Shown here: in pieces, positions 1 through 5,405 of the stretch | Numbering within the stretch: the first letter of the stretch is position 1 | Layout: every line of letters starts with the position of its first letter | Assembly: GCF_014359955.1 (NCBI RefSeq) | Contig: NZ_JACIYL010000253.1 | Coordinates: 1 to 5,405 of the forward strand | Direction: 5' to 3' | Length of the DNA stretch: 5,405 nt | Origin: Thermogutta sp. | GTDB taxonomy: Bacteria > Planctomycetota > Planctomycetia > Pirellulales > Thermoguttaceae | Program-made: the position numbers and the translations under genes | Notes under the pieces: generated by a model | Told to the model about the DNA's origin: nothing | Database searches by the model: none | Seen by the model: the letters and a program-made list of their open reading frames with translations, nothing else

Positions 1-46
1 TATTTGGGCACTTTGGGCCCGAGGGCACGTCCAGTTATTTTGGCGA

Positions 47-1435
47 TCAATACTCACGATCTGTTTTAAGTCCCGGCATTGGGACGGGGTAGCGTCCGTC
101 GGGCCCCAGTTGGAGCGGTGCCGGGGAGTCCATTGTCAACTGGTCAAGGCCCGGCGCCATCTCATGCGAGCAGTTGAGCATTTCTTCGTAGGTGATTTCG
201 CGACCGGTGTGCGCAGACATCCGGCCCATCGATGTGACAAGGCTTGCTTTGACACCACGTTCGGCTTCGTTATGGGGTTTGTCATCCAGGATGGCATCGA
301 TGAGGGCGTTCCATTCGTTCTGGTAGGGGTCGCGTTCTTCCGGTGGAACCTTGGATTCCCACTCTAAGGCAGACATATCGGGGGCCTGGCCCTTGAAGAT
401 GCGGGAGGGCAGACCGCAGTCTCCACTGGCGGACACCAGCGCCGACCCTTTGGATCCGTGGACATAGCTGTAATAGACGTTATCGGCGCCTGCCATGCAG
501 CGGCCGTCGAAGCAGAATTTACTCCCGTCCGCGTAGGTGTACTCCACTGCATAGACATCAAAGTTCTGATCGATGTAGGGCACACCCTCGGGGCTCGTTT
601 TGTAATGTCGGCCACCCAGCCCCATCGCTTTGACAGGCCAATCGTTTTTCATCCAGGCAAGGTGATCGATGATATGGATATAGAAGTCGCTGTAGGACCC
701 ACCACTGGCCCAGAGAAAGCTGTGGAACCGCCTAACCTGGTAAAGCAATTCGCTGATTCCTTCGGGCTTGGGGGTGGAAGCGAAATAACCGACCGGCCCA
801 TGCATGCGGTATCCTCGCTCGAAGATGATGTCGCCAATGGCACCGTCCTGAAGACGCTTGTAGAGCTCTTGCAGGGCGCGACTGTGGCGCGACATCAATC
901 CCACGCCGACTTTGAGGTTTTTCTCTACCGACTTTTTGGCCAGTTCGAACATCCGTTTGCTGGTTGGACCATCGACAGTCACCGGCTTTTCCATGAAAAC
1001 ATGGAGGTTCTTCTCGATCGCATAGGTGAAGTGCACCCAGCGGAAGGCGGGAGGCGTGGTGAAAATCGCCACATCGCCGGGGCGAAGGCAATCCATGGCC
1101 TTTCGGTAGGCGTCAAAGCCAATGAATTTGCGATCGTCGGGGACATCCACCTGGTCTCCGAATCTCTGTTTGAGGCTGTCGTAGCTTGAGTTCAGACGGT
1201 CGGTGAAAACGTCAGCCATCGCGACGAGCTTGATAGGGACTCGTTTGACAGACATTGCGTTCGCCGCGGCGCCCGTACCGCGTCCTCCACACCCGATGAG
1301 GGCGATCCGGATGGTGTTATCCTCCGCAGCATGGACATGCGGCACCATTGCCGCACTGACGGCCGTAGCGGCGGCTAGTTGGCCTGTGTTTTTGAGAAAT
1401 TCACGTCGGGACGACTTCGAGACTTGGTCTGACAT
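47..1435 (-). CDS. Tat-exported Gfo/Idh/MocA-family NAD(P)-dependent oxidoreductase
   Basis: Predicted sugar or cyclitol dehydrogenase of 462 aa; the substrate cannot be named from sequence. The N-terminus carries a twin-arginine signal (SRREFLK, residues 9-15), then an Ala-rich hydrophobic stretch and a likely cleavage site after VHA (residue 36), so the protein is probably exported folded with its cofactor. A Rossmann fold follows: strand IRIALIGCGGRG (42-53) with the dinucleotide glycines, and an acidic residue D75 ending the second strand. The family EKP motif is at 149-151 (K150 is the usual catalytic lysine). The C-terminal substrate domain shows the D-x3-H-x2-D pattern at D250, H254, D257. 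Length suits the secreted planctomycete subgroup, which is longer than the ~340-aa cytosolic enzymes. The ATG at 1435 is chosen because GGAGG lies 9 bases upstream; the in-frame GTG at 1453 would place that Shine-Dalgarno inside the gene and push the Tat motif inward. It probably has its own promoter upstream. Confidence 0.93.
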   Translation of the reverse strand: MSDQVSKSSRREFLKNTGQLAAATAVSAAMVPHVHAAEDNTIRIALIGCGGRGTGAAANAMSVKRVPIKLVAMADVFTDRLNSSYDSLKQRFGDQVDVPDDRKFIGFDAYRKAMDCLRPGDVAIFTTPPAFRWVHFTYAIEKNLHVFMEKPVTVDGPTSKRMFELAKKSVEKNLKVGVGLMSRHSRALQELYKRLQDGAIGDIIFERGYRMHGPVGYFASTPKPEGISELLYQVRRFHSFLWASGGSYSDFYIHIIDHLAWMKNDWPVKAMGLGGRHYKTSPEGVPYIDQNFDVYAVEYTYADGSKFCFDGRCMAGADNVYYSYVHGSKGSALVSASGDCGLPSRIFKGQAPDMSALEWESKVPPEERDPYQNEWNALIDAILDDKPHNEAERGVKASLVTSMGRMSAHTGREITYEEMLNCSHEMAPGLDQLTMDSPAPLQLGPDGRYPVPMPGLKTDREY

Positions 1436-1444
1436 TGCAAGCAA

Positions 1445-1449
1445 CCTCC
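1445..1449 (-). promoter_or_regulatory. Ribosome binding site of the oxidoreductase
   Basis: GGAGG on the minus strand, 9 bases before the ATG at 1435. It decides the start against the GTG at 1453, which lies upstream of it. Confidence 0.8.
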
Positions 1450-1577
1450 ACACATGCGTTAAACGGACATTTGGTGAAAGAAAAAACTTTCGGCCTGCCT
1501 AAAAAGGGGTGGTCGAGCTGTTCTGCCTTCTTGCATTTTGAGGGCAATGTTACAGCAGTACAAAAACCTGTCTGCCG
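1450..1577 (-). other. Leader region of the oxidoreductase mRNA, no gene seen
   Basis: Together with the promoter described separately this makes up most of the 314-base gap (1436-1749) between coaD and the oxidoreductase. I see no protein-like reading frame here. If transcription starts near 1577 the mRNA has a leader of about 142 nt. It contains a small perfect stem (GAAAG, six T, CTTTC; 1476-1491 on the minus strand), a run of five T at 1501-1505 on the same strand, and three copies of GGCAG (near 1494, 1522 and 1572). None matches a riboswitch I recognise. The rest of the gap, 1612-1749, holds nothing I can assign. Confidence 0.3.
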
Positions 1578-1583
1578 CCTTGT

Positions 1584-1611
1584 ATTGTCGTCGGCCGATT
1601 TTGGCTGTCAA
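1584..1611 (-). promoter_or_regulatory. Sigma-70-like promoter for the oxidoreductase
   Basis: On the minus strand a perfect -35 TTGACA (1611-1606) is followed after 16 bases by GACAAT (1589-1584), a 4/6 match to the -10 consensus that keeps the key A and final T. Transcription would start near 1577. It sits between coaD and the oxidoreductase in the right orientation, implying that the oxidoreductase need not be co-transcribed with coaD. Assignment is by motif only, and planctomycete promoters are poorly characterised. Confidence 0.5.
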
Positions 1612-1749
1612 CCAAGTAGTCTATCTCCTTCGGTAAAAAACTTCATGGTTTCGACTGGTCTTCGGAAAGCCACATTGCGAGTGCCCAAGCGAGAACAAAT
1701 TGCATGGGATGAGCAGCAAAGCCAGGGGGCTGGGGTCTCACGAATTCTC

Positions 1750-2268
1750 TCACCGCGTTGCGCGGCCCGAGGCGGCTAGTTTCGCCCGCAGCGCTGCCAC
1801 GACCGGCGGAGGCAAAAAACGGGAAAGTTCCTCATCGGAGGCAATGGGGGCAATTTCTTTGATTAGCGAACTGGAAACATGGGCGAGTTCGCCATCGGCA
1901 ATCATGAAAAGTGTTTCCACATCCGGGGCGAGGCGGCGGTTGGCCATCATCATGGTGATTTCCGCCGCGATATCGGTGATGGGACGGACGCCACGGATCA
2001 TGATTTTCGCGCCACACTCGCGAACAAAATTGACGGCCAAACCGCGAAACGTGCGGATCTCGAGGTTGCTAAGATGGGGCGTGGATTGCCGTATGAGCTC
2101 CTCACGTTCTTTGGCATCGAACATCGGAAACTTATGGATGTTCACCCCAATCCCCACAATGAGCCGGTCGAACAATCGGCTGGCGCGTTCCATCACGTTG
2201 AGGTGGCCAAGAGTGATCGGGTCGAAAGACCCGGGGTAAACGGCGATGCGAGGATCGAGCTGCGACAT
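1750..2268 (-). CDS. coaD: Phosphopantetheine adenylyltransferase
   Basis: CoaD transfers AMP from ATP to 4'-phosphopantetheine, giving dephospho-CoA, the penultimate step of CoA synthesis in the cytosol. The 172-aa protein (usual length ~160) has the nucleotidyltransferase signature YPGSFDPITLGH at 11-22 with the TxGH motif at T19-H22. Residues matching E. coli CoaD catalytic and binding positions are K46 (K42), R92 and R95 (R88, R91), and the SSS near 132-134 (S129) before LIKEIA. The segment after R95, usually D-F-E-Y-E, reads DIAAE (99-103). The ATG at 2268 is chosen because GGAG lies 8 bases upstream and the conserved first strand begins 7 residues in. A GTG at 2343 would add 25 residues lacking any family similarity and would lie upstream of the predicted -10 box. 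It is divergent from the lyase gene. Confidence 0.97.
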   Translation of the reverse strand: MSQLDPRIAVYPGSFDPITLGHLNVMERASRLFDRLIVGIGVNIHKFPMFDAKEREELIRQSTPHLSNLEIRTFRGLAVNFVRECGAKIMIRGVRPITDIAAEITMMMANRRLAPDVETLFMIADGELAHVSSSLIKEIAPIASDEELSRFLPPPVVAALRAKLAASGRATR

Positions 2269-2274
2269 GGCCGG

Positions 2275-2280
2275 TTCTCC
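2275..2280 (-). promoter_or_regulatory. coaD: Ribosome binding site of coaD
   Basis: GGAGAA on the minus strand, with its GGAG core 8 bases before the ATG at 2268. It supports the short start of coaD over the GTG at 2343. Confidence 0.7.
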
Positions 2281-2311
2281 AATCAGACGATGGCGTGTTC
2301 GTTCCCAACCG

Positions 2312-2338
2312 ATTATATTACGAAAAAACTTGCGTCGA
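2312..2338 (-). promoter_or_regulatory. Sigma-70-like promoter for coaD
   Basis: A perfect -10 TATAAT lies on the minus strand at 2317-2312. Fifteen bases upstream is TCGACG (2338-2333), a 4/6 match to TTGACA; the spacing is shorter than the usual 17. A start near 2305 gives a leader of about 37 nt. On the plus strand the same AT-rich patch reads TATATT (2314-2319) and could be the -10 of the divergent lyase gene, but I find no convincing -35 for that direction. Confidence 0.5.
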
Positions 2339-2346
2339 TGCACGCA
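2331..2346. promoter_or_regulatory. Imperfect 16-bp palindrome, possible operator
   Basis: TGCGT, six bases, ACGCA: arms of 5 bp around a centre whose middle AT also pairs, so 12 of 16 positions are symmetric. It overlaps the coaD -35 candidate and lies about 50 bases before the lyase start. Size and symmetry resemble operators of dimeric regulators such as the LacI family. This is pattern evidence only, and no regulator gene is in the window. Confidence 0.25.
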
Positions 2347-2385
2347 CGGCGCAGCCGTTGAAAGCTCGATCCAGCCGTTTGCTGC

Positions 2386-2390
2386 GGAGG
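2386..2390 (+). promoter_or_regulatory. Ribosome binding site of the lyase gene
   Basis: GGAGG located 7 bases before the ATG at 2398. This is optimal spacing and fixes the start of the signal-peptide-bearing protein. Confidence 0.8.
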
Positions 2391-2397
2391 ACTGACC

Positions 2398-4164
2398 ATG
2401 ACGATTTCACGCGTACCAGATGGCCGATGCCAGCCCCGTGGGCCCTGGTTGAATATGGCGGTTGGGGCCTTTGTTGTCCTTGCCGGTGTTGCACCGGCTT
2501 ACGGCCAGCGCCACATGGAGAAGCTGGACCGGGGATTTGTCGCTGTGCAGGCCGGGCCCCGTGCTGTTTATCTCACCTGGCGATTGCTTCGCGAGGACCC
2601 GCAGGACATTGCTTTCCATGTTTATCGCCAGAATCTGGATGGTGGAGCCACCGTTCGACGCAACCAGGAACCCATCACTCGGACCTGCGACTTTGTGGAC
2701 GAGGAAGTCGATCCGGGGAACTACCGGTATACTTTGCGGGCTGTCAGACAGGGGCAGGAGACGGGTGAGCACACCTCGTTTGTTGTGACGGTCGGGGAAA
2801 AAGCCCGGCCTTACCTGTCCATCAAGCTCGACGGAAATCATACGTTTCAAAAGGTCGGCATTGCCGATTTGGACGGAGATGGCCGTCTGGATGTTGTCAT
2901 CAAACAGCCGAACCAAAATATCGACCCCTATGAGGCCTATTGGAAGCCGAGTCCAGGCACTTACAAACTGGAAGCCTATACTTTAGCGGGCAAAATGTTG
3001 TGGCGATACGATCTTGGTTGGGCGATTGAACAGGGGATCTGGTACTCGCCCTATATCGTGTACGATCTGGATGGTGATGGAAAGGCCGAAGTAGCGGTGA
3101 AAACAGGTGAGGGGGATCCCCGCGGTCCCGACGGCCGCGTGCAAAGTGGACCAGAGTATCTCACAATCCTCGACGGGCAAACCGGGAAGCCCGTCACCCG
3201 TGTGGCTTGGCCGGCTCGGGAGATGTTTCCCAGCTACAACTATGCCTCGCGGAATCAACTGGCGGTGGCGTACCTCGACGGGAGAAGGCCAGCTCTCATC
3301 GTGCTGCGCGGTACATACAACGTCATGGTGGCCGTCGCCTATCGGTACGAGAAAGGGCAGCTTACGGAAATCTGGCGGTGGGACAACCGGGGTCTGGAAA
3401 GAAAGTACCAGGGACAGGGAGCCCACTGGACGCAGGCTGCCGATGTCGATGGGGACGGCAAGGACGAGATCATTCTCGGGTCGCTTGTCCTGGACGACAA
3501 CGGAAAACCCTTGTGGAGTACAGGACTTGGCCATCCCGACCATGCCTATGTCGGTGATCTGGACCCCGAGCGGCCGGGAATGGAAATCTATTATGGAATG
3601 GAAACCCGGCAGCCGAAAAACGCCATGTGCATGGTGGATGCAAAAACGGGCGAGATTCTATGGGGATACGACGGTCCGACACGGCACGTTCACAGTCACG
3701 GCATGTGCAGCGACATTGATCCCCGCTATCCCGGCGCGGAGTGCTACAGTGCCGACACCGATCCGAAAAAGAACTTCGCCTGGGCCAGGCTGTGGAGTGC
3801 GCAGGGCAAGGTGATCAGCGAGGAAAACCTGGCGGGATTCGGTCCCTGGGTGGCCTACTGGGACGCCGACCCCTACCGGGAACTTGTCATCGGGTCGCGT
3901 ATCCGTAAGTACCATCCCCCGCAAGAACTCGGTCCGCGGCTCGAGGGAAGTTACATCGCCACAGTGGATCTGGTGGGCGACTGGCGGGAAGAAATTATCA
4001 CCACGGTGCCAGGGGAAATCAGGATCTATGCGACAACGATACCGGCCGTGGACCGGCGTCCCACTCTGCTTCAGGATCCACTTTATCGATTGGATGTGGC
4101 GATGGCCGCGATGGGATACTATCAACCACCGTTGACCAGTTACGACCTTGCCTCCCAGAAATGA
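2398..4164 (+). CDS. Secreted PL11-like rhamnogalacturonan lyase homologue
   Basis: Family 11 polysaccharide lyases (YesW/YesX type) cleave the rhamnose-galacturonate backbone of pectin rhamnogalacturonan I by beta-elimination. This 588-aa protein (YesW is ~620) starts with a Sec signal: hydrophobic core 20-34 and likely cleavage after A34-Y35-G36. The mature N-terminus has the family pattern LDRGFVAV (43-50), then WRLL and FHVYR in a fibronectin-like domain to about residue 135. A beta-propeller follows, with calcium-type loops DLDGDGRLD (157), DLDGDGKAE (223) and DVDGDGKDE (349), and weaker ones at D387, D439 and D489. The C-terminus keeps GDWREEI (527-533), RIYATT and YYQPPL (574-579). Family membership is well supported, but the C-terminal signature deviates from the canonical NGTK and YNQPPH as I recall them, so the exact substrate is open. 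No carbohydrate-binding module, cellulosome or membrane anchor is visible. It is transcribed alone, divergent from coaD. Confidence 0.88.
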   Translation: MTISRVPDGRCQPRGPWLNMAVGAFVVLAGVAPAYGQRHMEKLDRGFVAVQAGPRAVYLTWRLLREDPQDIAFHVYRQNLDGGATVRRNQEPITRTCDFVDEEVDPGNYRYTLRAVRQGQETGEHTSFVVTVGEKARPYLSIKLDGNHTFQKVGIADLDGDGRLDVVIKQPNQNIDPYEAYWKPSPGTYKLEAYTLAGKMLWRYDLGWAIEQGIWYSPYIVYDLDGDGKAEVAVKTGEGDPRGPDGRVQSGPEYLTILDGQTGKPVTRVAWPAREMFPSYNYASRNQLAVAYLDGRRPALIVLRGTYNVMVAVAYRYEKGQLTEIWRWDNRGLERKYQGQGAHWTQAADVDGDGKDEIILGSLVLDDNGKPLWSTGLGHPDHAYVGDLDPERPGMEIYYGMETRQPKNAMCMVDAKTGEILWGYDGPTRHVHSHGMCSDIDPRYPGAECYSADTDPKKNFAWARLWSAQGKVISEENLAGFGPWVAYWDADPYRELVIGSRIRKYHPPQELGPRLEGSYIATVDLVGDWREEIITTVPGEIRIYATTIPAVDRRPTLLQDPLYRLDVAMAAMGYYQPPLTSYDLASQK

Positions 4165-4201
4165 TCACCGCCCGTCGGTCGTCACCGCCGGGTTCTCTGT
4201 G

Positions 4202-4216
4202 GAGCACCGGTTGCTC
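4202..4216. repeat. Short inverted repeat upstream of the larB promoter
   Basis: GAGCA, five bases (CCGGT), TGCTC: a perfect 5-bp inverted repeat 38 bases after the lyase stop. It is followed by ATAAAAATTC rather than a T-run, so it is a poor intrinsic terminator for the lyase. It could equally be a protein binding site just upstream of the larB promoter candidate. Two direct copies of TCACCGCC (4165-4172 and 4182-4189) lie before it. Confidence 0.25.
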
Positions 4217-4247
4217 ATAAAAATTCGTCGTGCTGGGATGACGCGCC

Positions 4248-4256
4248 TGATACAAT
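4248..4256 (+). promoter_or_regulatory. Extended -10 promoter candidate for larB-nnrD
   Basis: TG-A-TACAAT: TACAAT at 4251-4256 (5/6 to TATAAT) preceded by the extended -10 TG. No good -35 is present at 16-18 bases upstream (TCGTGC at 4228 is weak), which extended -10 promoters tolerate. Transcription would start near 4263, giving a leader of about 150 nt. Confidence 0.35.
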
Positions 4257-4263
4257 TCACCAG

Positions 4264-4312
4264 ACTCCCAGCAACGGGAGTGCCCAGGGCCATCAAGATT
4301 TCTCCCATGGCC
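4264..4312 (+). ncRNA. Possible structured 5' leader of the larB mRNA
   Basis: Two short stems lie in tandem directly after the predicted start of transcription. The first is ACTCCC/GGGAGT (4264-4269 with 4276-4281, loop AGCAAC). The second is GGCCAT/ATGGCC (4288-4293 with 4307-4312). The loop of the second contains CTCCC (4302-4306), which could pair with GGGAG of the first, giving an alternative fold or pseudoknot. It matches no riboswitch consensus I know, including the nickel/cobalt class. Stems of 6 bp arise by chance, so this is a candidate only. Confidence 0.25.
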
Positions 4313-4398
4313 TGTTGAGTGGTGGCGTCCGGGCGAGGATCAGCCGAGGCGAACAGATGAAGCTCGGACCAGCGTTCTGTCCCTGCGTTTGATCCCAC

Positions 4399-4403
4399 AG
4401 GAG
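4399..4403 (+). promoter_or_regulatory. larB: Ribosome binding site of larB
   Basis: AGGAG, 9 bases before the ATG at 4413. It decides that start over the upstream TTG at 4389 and the GTG at 4407, and over the adjacent ATG at 4416 (12 bases). Confidence 0.7.
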
Positions 4404-4412
4404 TGCGTGCAG

Positions 4413-5213
4413 ATGATGCTCTCTCTTAACGAACTGCGTCACCTTGCCCAGCAATTGAAGAGCGGTCAGCTCGATGTCGATCGTTTCGTCGAGGCATGTC
4501 AGAAATGGGGAATCGCCGATGTTGGCGAGGCTCAGGTTGATTTGGATCGGCAGCGAAGATGCGGTTTTCCCGAAGTGGTGTACGGACAGGGCAAAACCGT
4601 TGACGCGTTGCGAAAGATTTTCCACGCCCTCCTTGAAAACGGTGTCGATGTTTTTGCGACACGGATTTCGCCCGATAAGGCCGAGGTCTTGCTTCGGGAA
4701 TTTCCTGCTGGACGGTACAACGCGGTGGCAGGTACGTTTCGCATCCCGAAGCAGGAGCCGCCAACCGATACGGAACCACGAGGTATTGTGACCGTGGTCA
4801 CTGCCGGAACCAGCGATCTCCCCGTGGCCGAGGAAGCGCGAGAAACAGCTCTGTGGACCGGCGCCGAAGTTCGTCTGGTGCAGGACGTGGGAGTGGCGGG
4901 GCCTCACCGGCTGCGGGCCAATCTCCATCTCCTCGAGGATGCTGACGCCGTGGTGGTTGTGGCGGGAATGGAGGGAGCACTTCCCAGCGTGGTCGGGGGC
5001 TTCGTGTCCTGTCCGGTGATCGGCGTACCCACCAGCGTTGGATACGGGGCCAGTTTTGGCGGCGTCTCGGCCCTGTTGAGCATGCTCAATAGCTGTGCGG
5101 CCAATGTGGTGGTGGTGAACATCGACGCGGGATTCAAGGGTGGCTATGTGGCTGGGTTGATTGCGAAAAACAGTGCTCGGCGGCGCGCTTTGCTGGGGTC
5201 TGCAAAACAATGA
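4413..5213 (+). CDS. larB: LarB, pyridinium-3,5-biscarboxylic acid mononucleotide synthase
   Basis: LarB carboxylates the pyridine ring of nicotinic acid adenine dinucleotide and hydrolyses its phosphoanhydride, releasing AMP. The product is the first intermediate of the nickel-pincer nucleotide cofactor of lactate racemase and other LarA-like isomerases, later completed by LarE and LarC. The 266-aa cytosolic protein (usual length ~250) has the N-terminal motif [12 protein letters not shown] (51-62) and the PurE-like C-terminal domain: [14 protein letters not shown] (129-142), [24 protein letters not shown] (206-217), MLNSCA and VNID. C228 in NSCA and E187 in GMEG are 41 residues apart, the same spacing as the catalytic Cys221 and Glu180 of the Lactiplantibacillus enzyme as I recall it, so it looks active. 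PurE similarity could mislead annotation to AIR carboxylase, but the full motif set is LarB. Its stop overlaps the nnrD start by ATGA. No larA, larC or larE is in the window. Confidence 0.96.
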   Translation: MMLSLNELRHLAQQLKSGQLDVDRFVEACQKWGIADVGEAQVDLDRQRRCGFPEVVYGQGKTVDALRKIFHALLENGVDVFATRISPDKAEVLLREFPAGRYNAVAGTFRIPKQEPPTDTEPRGIVTVVTAGTSDLPVAEEARETALWTGAEVRLVQDVGVAGPHRLRANLHLLEDADAVVVVAGMEGALPSVVGGFVSCPVIGVPTSVGYGASFGGVSALLSMLNSCAANVVVVNIDAGFKGGYVAGLIAKNSARRRALLGSAKQ

Positions 5214-5405
5214 TCGAAAACAGTATTGCCCAAAATCCCCCTTTGCCGATATTGCCGGTGCGCCCCCGGGATGCCCATAAGGGCCGGTTTGGGACGGTCC
5301 TCATTGTGGGCGGGAGTTTGGGCATGTCGGGGGCGGCAGGGCTTGCTGGTCTGGCGGCTCTCCGCGGAGGCGCGGGCCTCGTCAGAGTTGCAACACCGGC
5401 GCCGG
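5210..5405 (+). CDS. nnrD: ADP-dependent (S)-NAD(P)H-hydrate dehydratase, N-terminal part
   Basis: The gene is cut by the window edge, and 65 residues are visible of an expected ~280. NnrD dehydrates the damaged hydrate NAD(P)HX back to NAD(P)H using ADP (or ATP in eukaryotes). The visible part matches the ribokinase-like family start: [19 protein letters not shown] (residues 23-41) followed by [20 protein letters not shown] and ATP-AP, the typical first glycine-rich strand-helix unit. HKG comes only 22 residues after the start, leaving no room for an N-terminal epimerase (NnrE), so this is a stand-alone dehydratase rather than the fused two-domain form. The ATG at 5210 overlaps the larB stop (ATGA) and has only a weak upstream G-rich stretch (GGGG, 5195-5198), which suggests translation by reinitiation after larB. 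The ATP/ADP-site aspartate in the C-terminal half is outside the window. Confidence 0.87.
   Translation, partial: MIENSIAQNPPLPILPVRPRDAHKGRFGTVLIVGGSLGMSGAAGLAGLAALRGGAGLVRVATPAP

Noticed and set aside
1..69. Possible C-terminal end of a plus-strand gene (stop at 67-69) converging on the oxidoreductase
   Set aside because: Only about 22 codons are visible, with no recognisable similarity and an overlap with the end of the oxidoreductase. It cannot be supported.
458..1189. Open frame of 243 codons on the plus strand, antisense to the oxidoreductase
   Set aside because: It lies entirely opposite a gene with clear family motifs, has no ribosome binding site, and its translation shows no recognisable domain. 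It is a shadow produced by GC-rich codon bias.
1753..1765. CCGCG-TTG-CGCGG hairpin at the end of coaD as a terminator
   Set aside because: The stem lies within the last codons of coaD, is only 5 bp with a 3-base loop, and no T-run follows on the minus strand.
2269..2343. 25-residue N-terminal extension of CoaD from a GTG at 2343
   Set aside because: The extension has no family similarity, and both the predicted -10 box and the Shine-Dalgarno for the ATG at 2268 fall inside it.
4165..4189. Direct repeat TCACCGCC (two copies 17 bases apart) as a regulator box or repeat array
   Set aside because: Only two 8-base copies in GC-rich sequence, no third copy, and a location right after the lyase stop rather than at a clear promoter.
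4293..5210. Open frame of 305 codons on the minus strand, antisense to larB
   Set aside because: Long, but the translation is rich in His, Arg, Pro and Ser with no family pattern, while the plus strand encodes a textbook LarB. Treated as a shadow.
4413..5213. Annotation as PurE (AIR carboxylase)
   Set aside because: The C-terminal domain is PurE-related, but the N-terminal GKT-containing domain and the [19 protein letters not shown] and NSCA motifs are specific to LarB.

Overview
The window looks like chromosomal DNA of a planctomycete. It is GC-rich. It carries a Tat-exported Gfo/Idh/MocA oxidoreductase of the kind greatly expanded in Planctomycetota, a secreted PL11-type rhamnogalacturonan lyase homologue, and a CoaD with an unusual central motif that I recall from planctomycetes. 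Free-living, polysaccharide-degrading members such as the Pirellulales/Thermogutta group fit best, but this assignment is inference from gene content and protein style. No marker RNA gene is present.

Layout: (1) 47-1435, minus strand, a 462-aa Tat-signal Gfo/Idh/MocA oxidoreductase. (2) 1436-1749, a 314-base gene-free stretch that holds the oxidoreductase ribosome binding site, a leader of about 140 nt and a good promoter on the minus strand. (3) 1750-2268, minus strand, coaD. (4) 2269-2397, a compact divergent control region with a consensus -10 for coaD and an imperfect 16-bp palindrome. (5) 2398-4164, plus strand, a 588-aa secreted PL11-like lyase. (6) 4165-4412, an intergenic region with an extended -10 promoter candidate and short inverted repeats that would form the larB leader. 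(7) 4413-5213, plus strand, larB, overlapping by 4 bases (ATGA) with (8) nnrD, which runs off the right end at 5405.

How the genes fit together: the outer-layer proteins (oxidoreductase and lyase) suggest plant or algal polysaccharide use, but they are in separate transcription units on opposite strands. coaD is the penultimate step of CoA synthesis and is housekeeping. larB and nnrD form a translationally coupled pair, both acting on nicotinamide-type dinucleotides: LarB turns nicotinic acid adenine dinucleotide into the precursor of the nickel-pincer cofactor, and NnrD repairs hydrated NAD(P)H.

I see no CRISPR array, tRNA, rRNA, insertion sequence, phage gene or defence system. No wholly new system is evident. 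The most interesting points are the altered C-terminal signature of the PL11-like protein, the larB-nnrD coupling without larA, larC or larE in view, and the structured larB leader.
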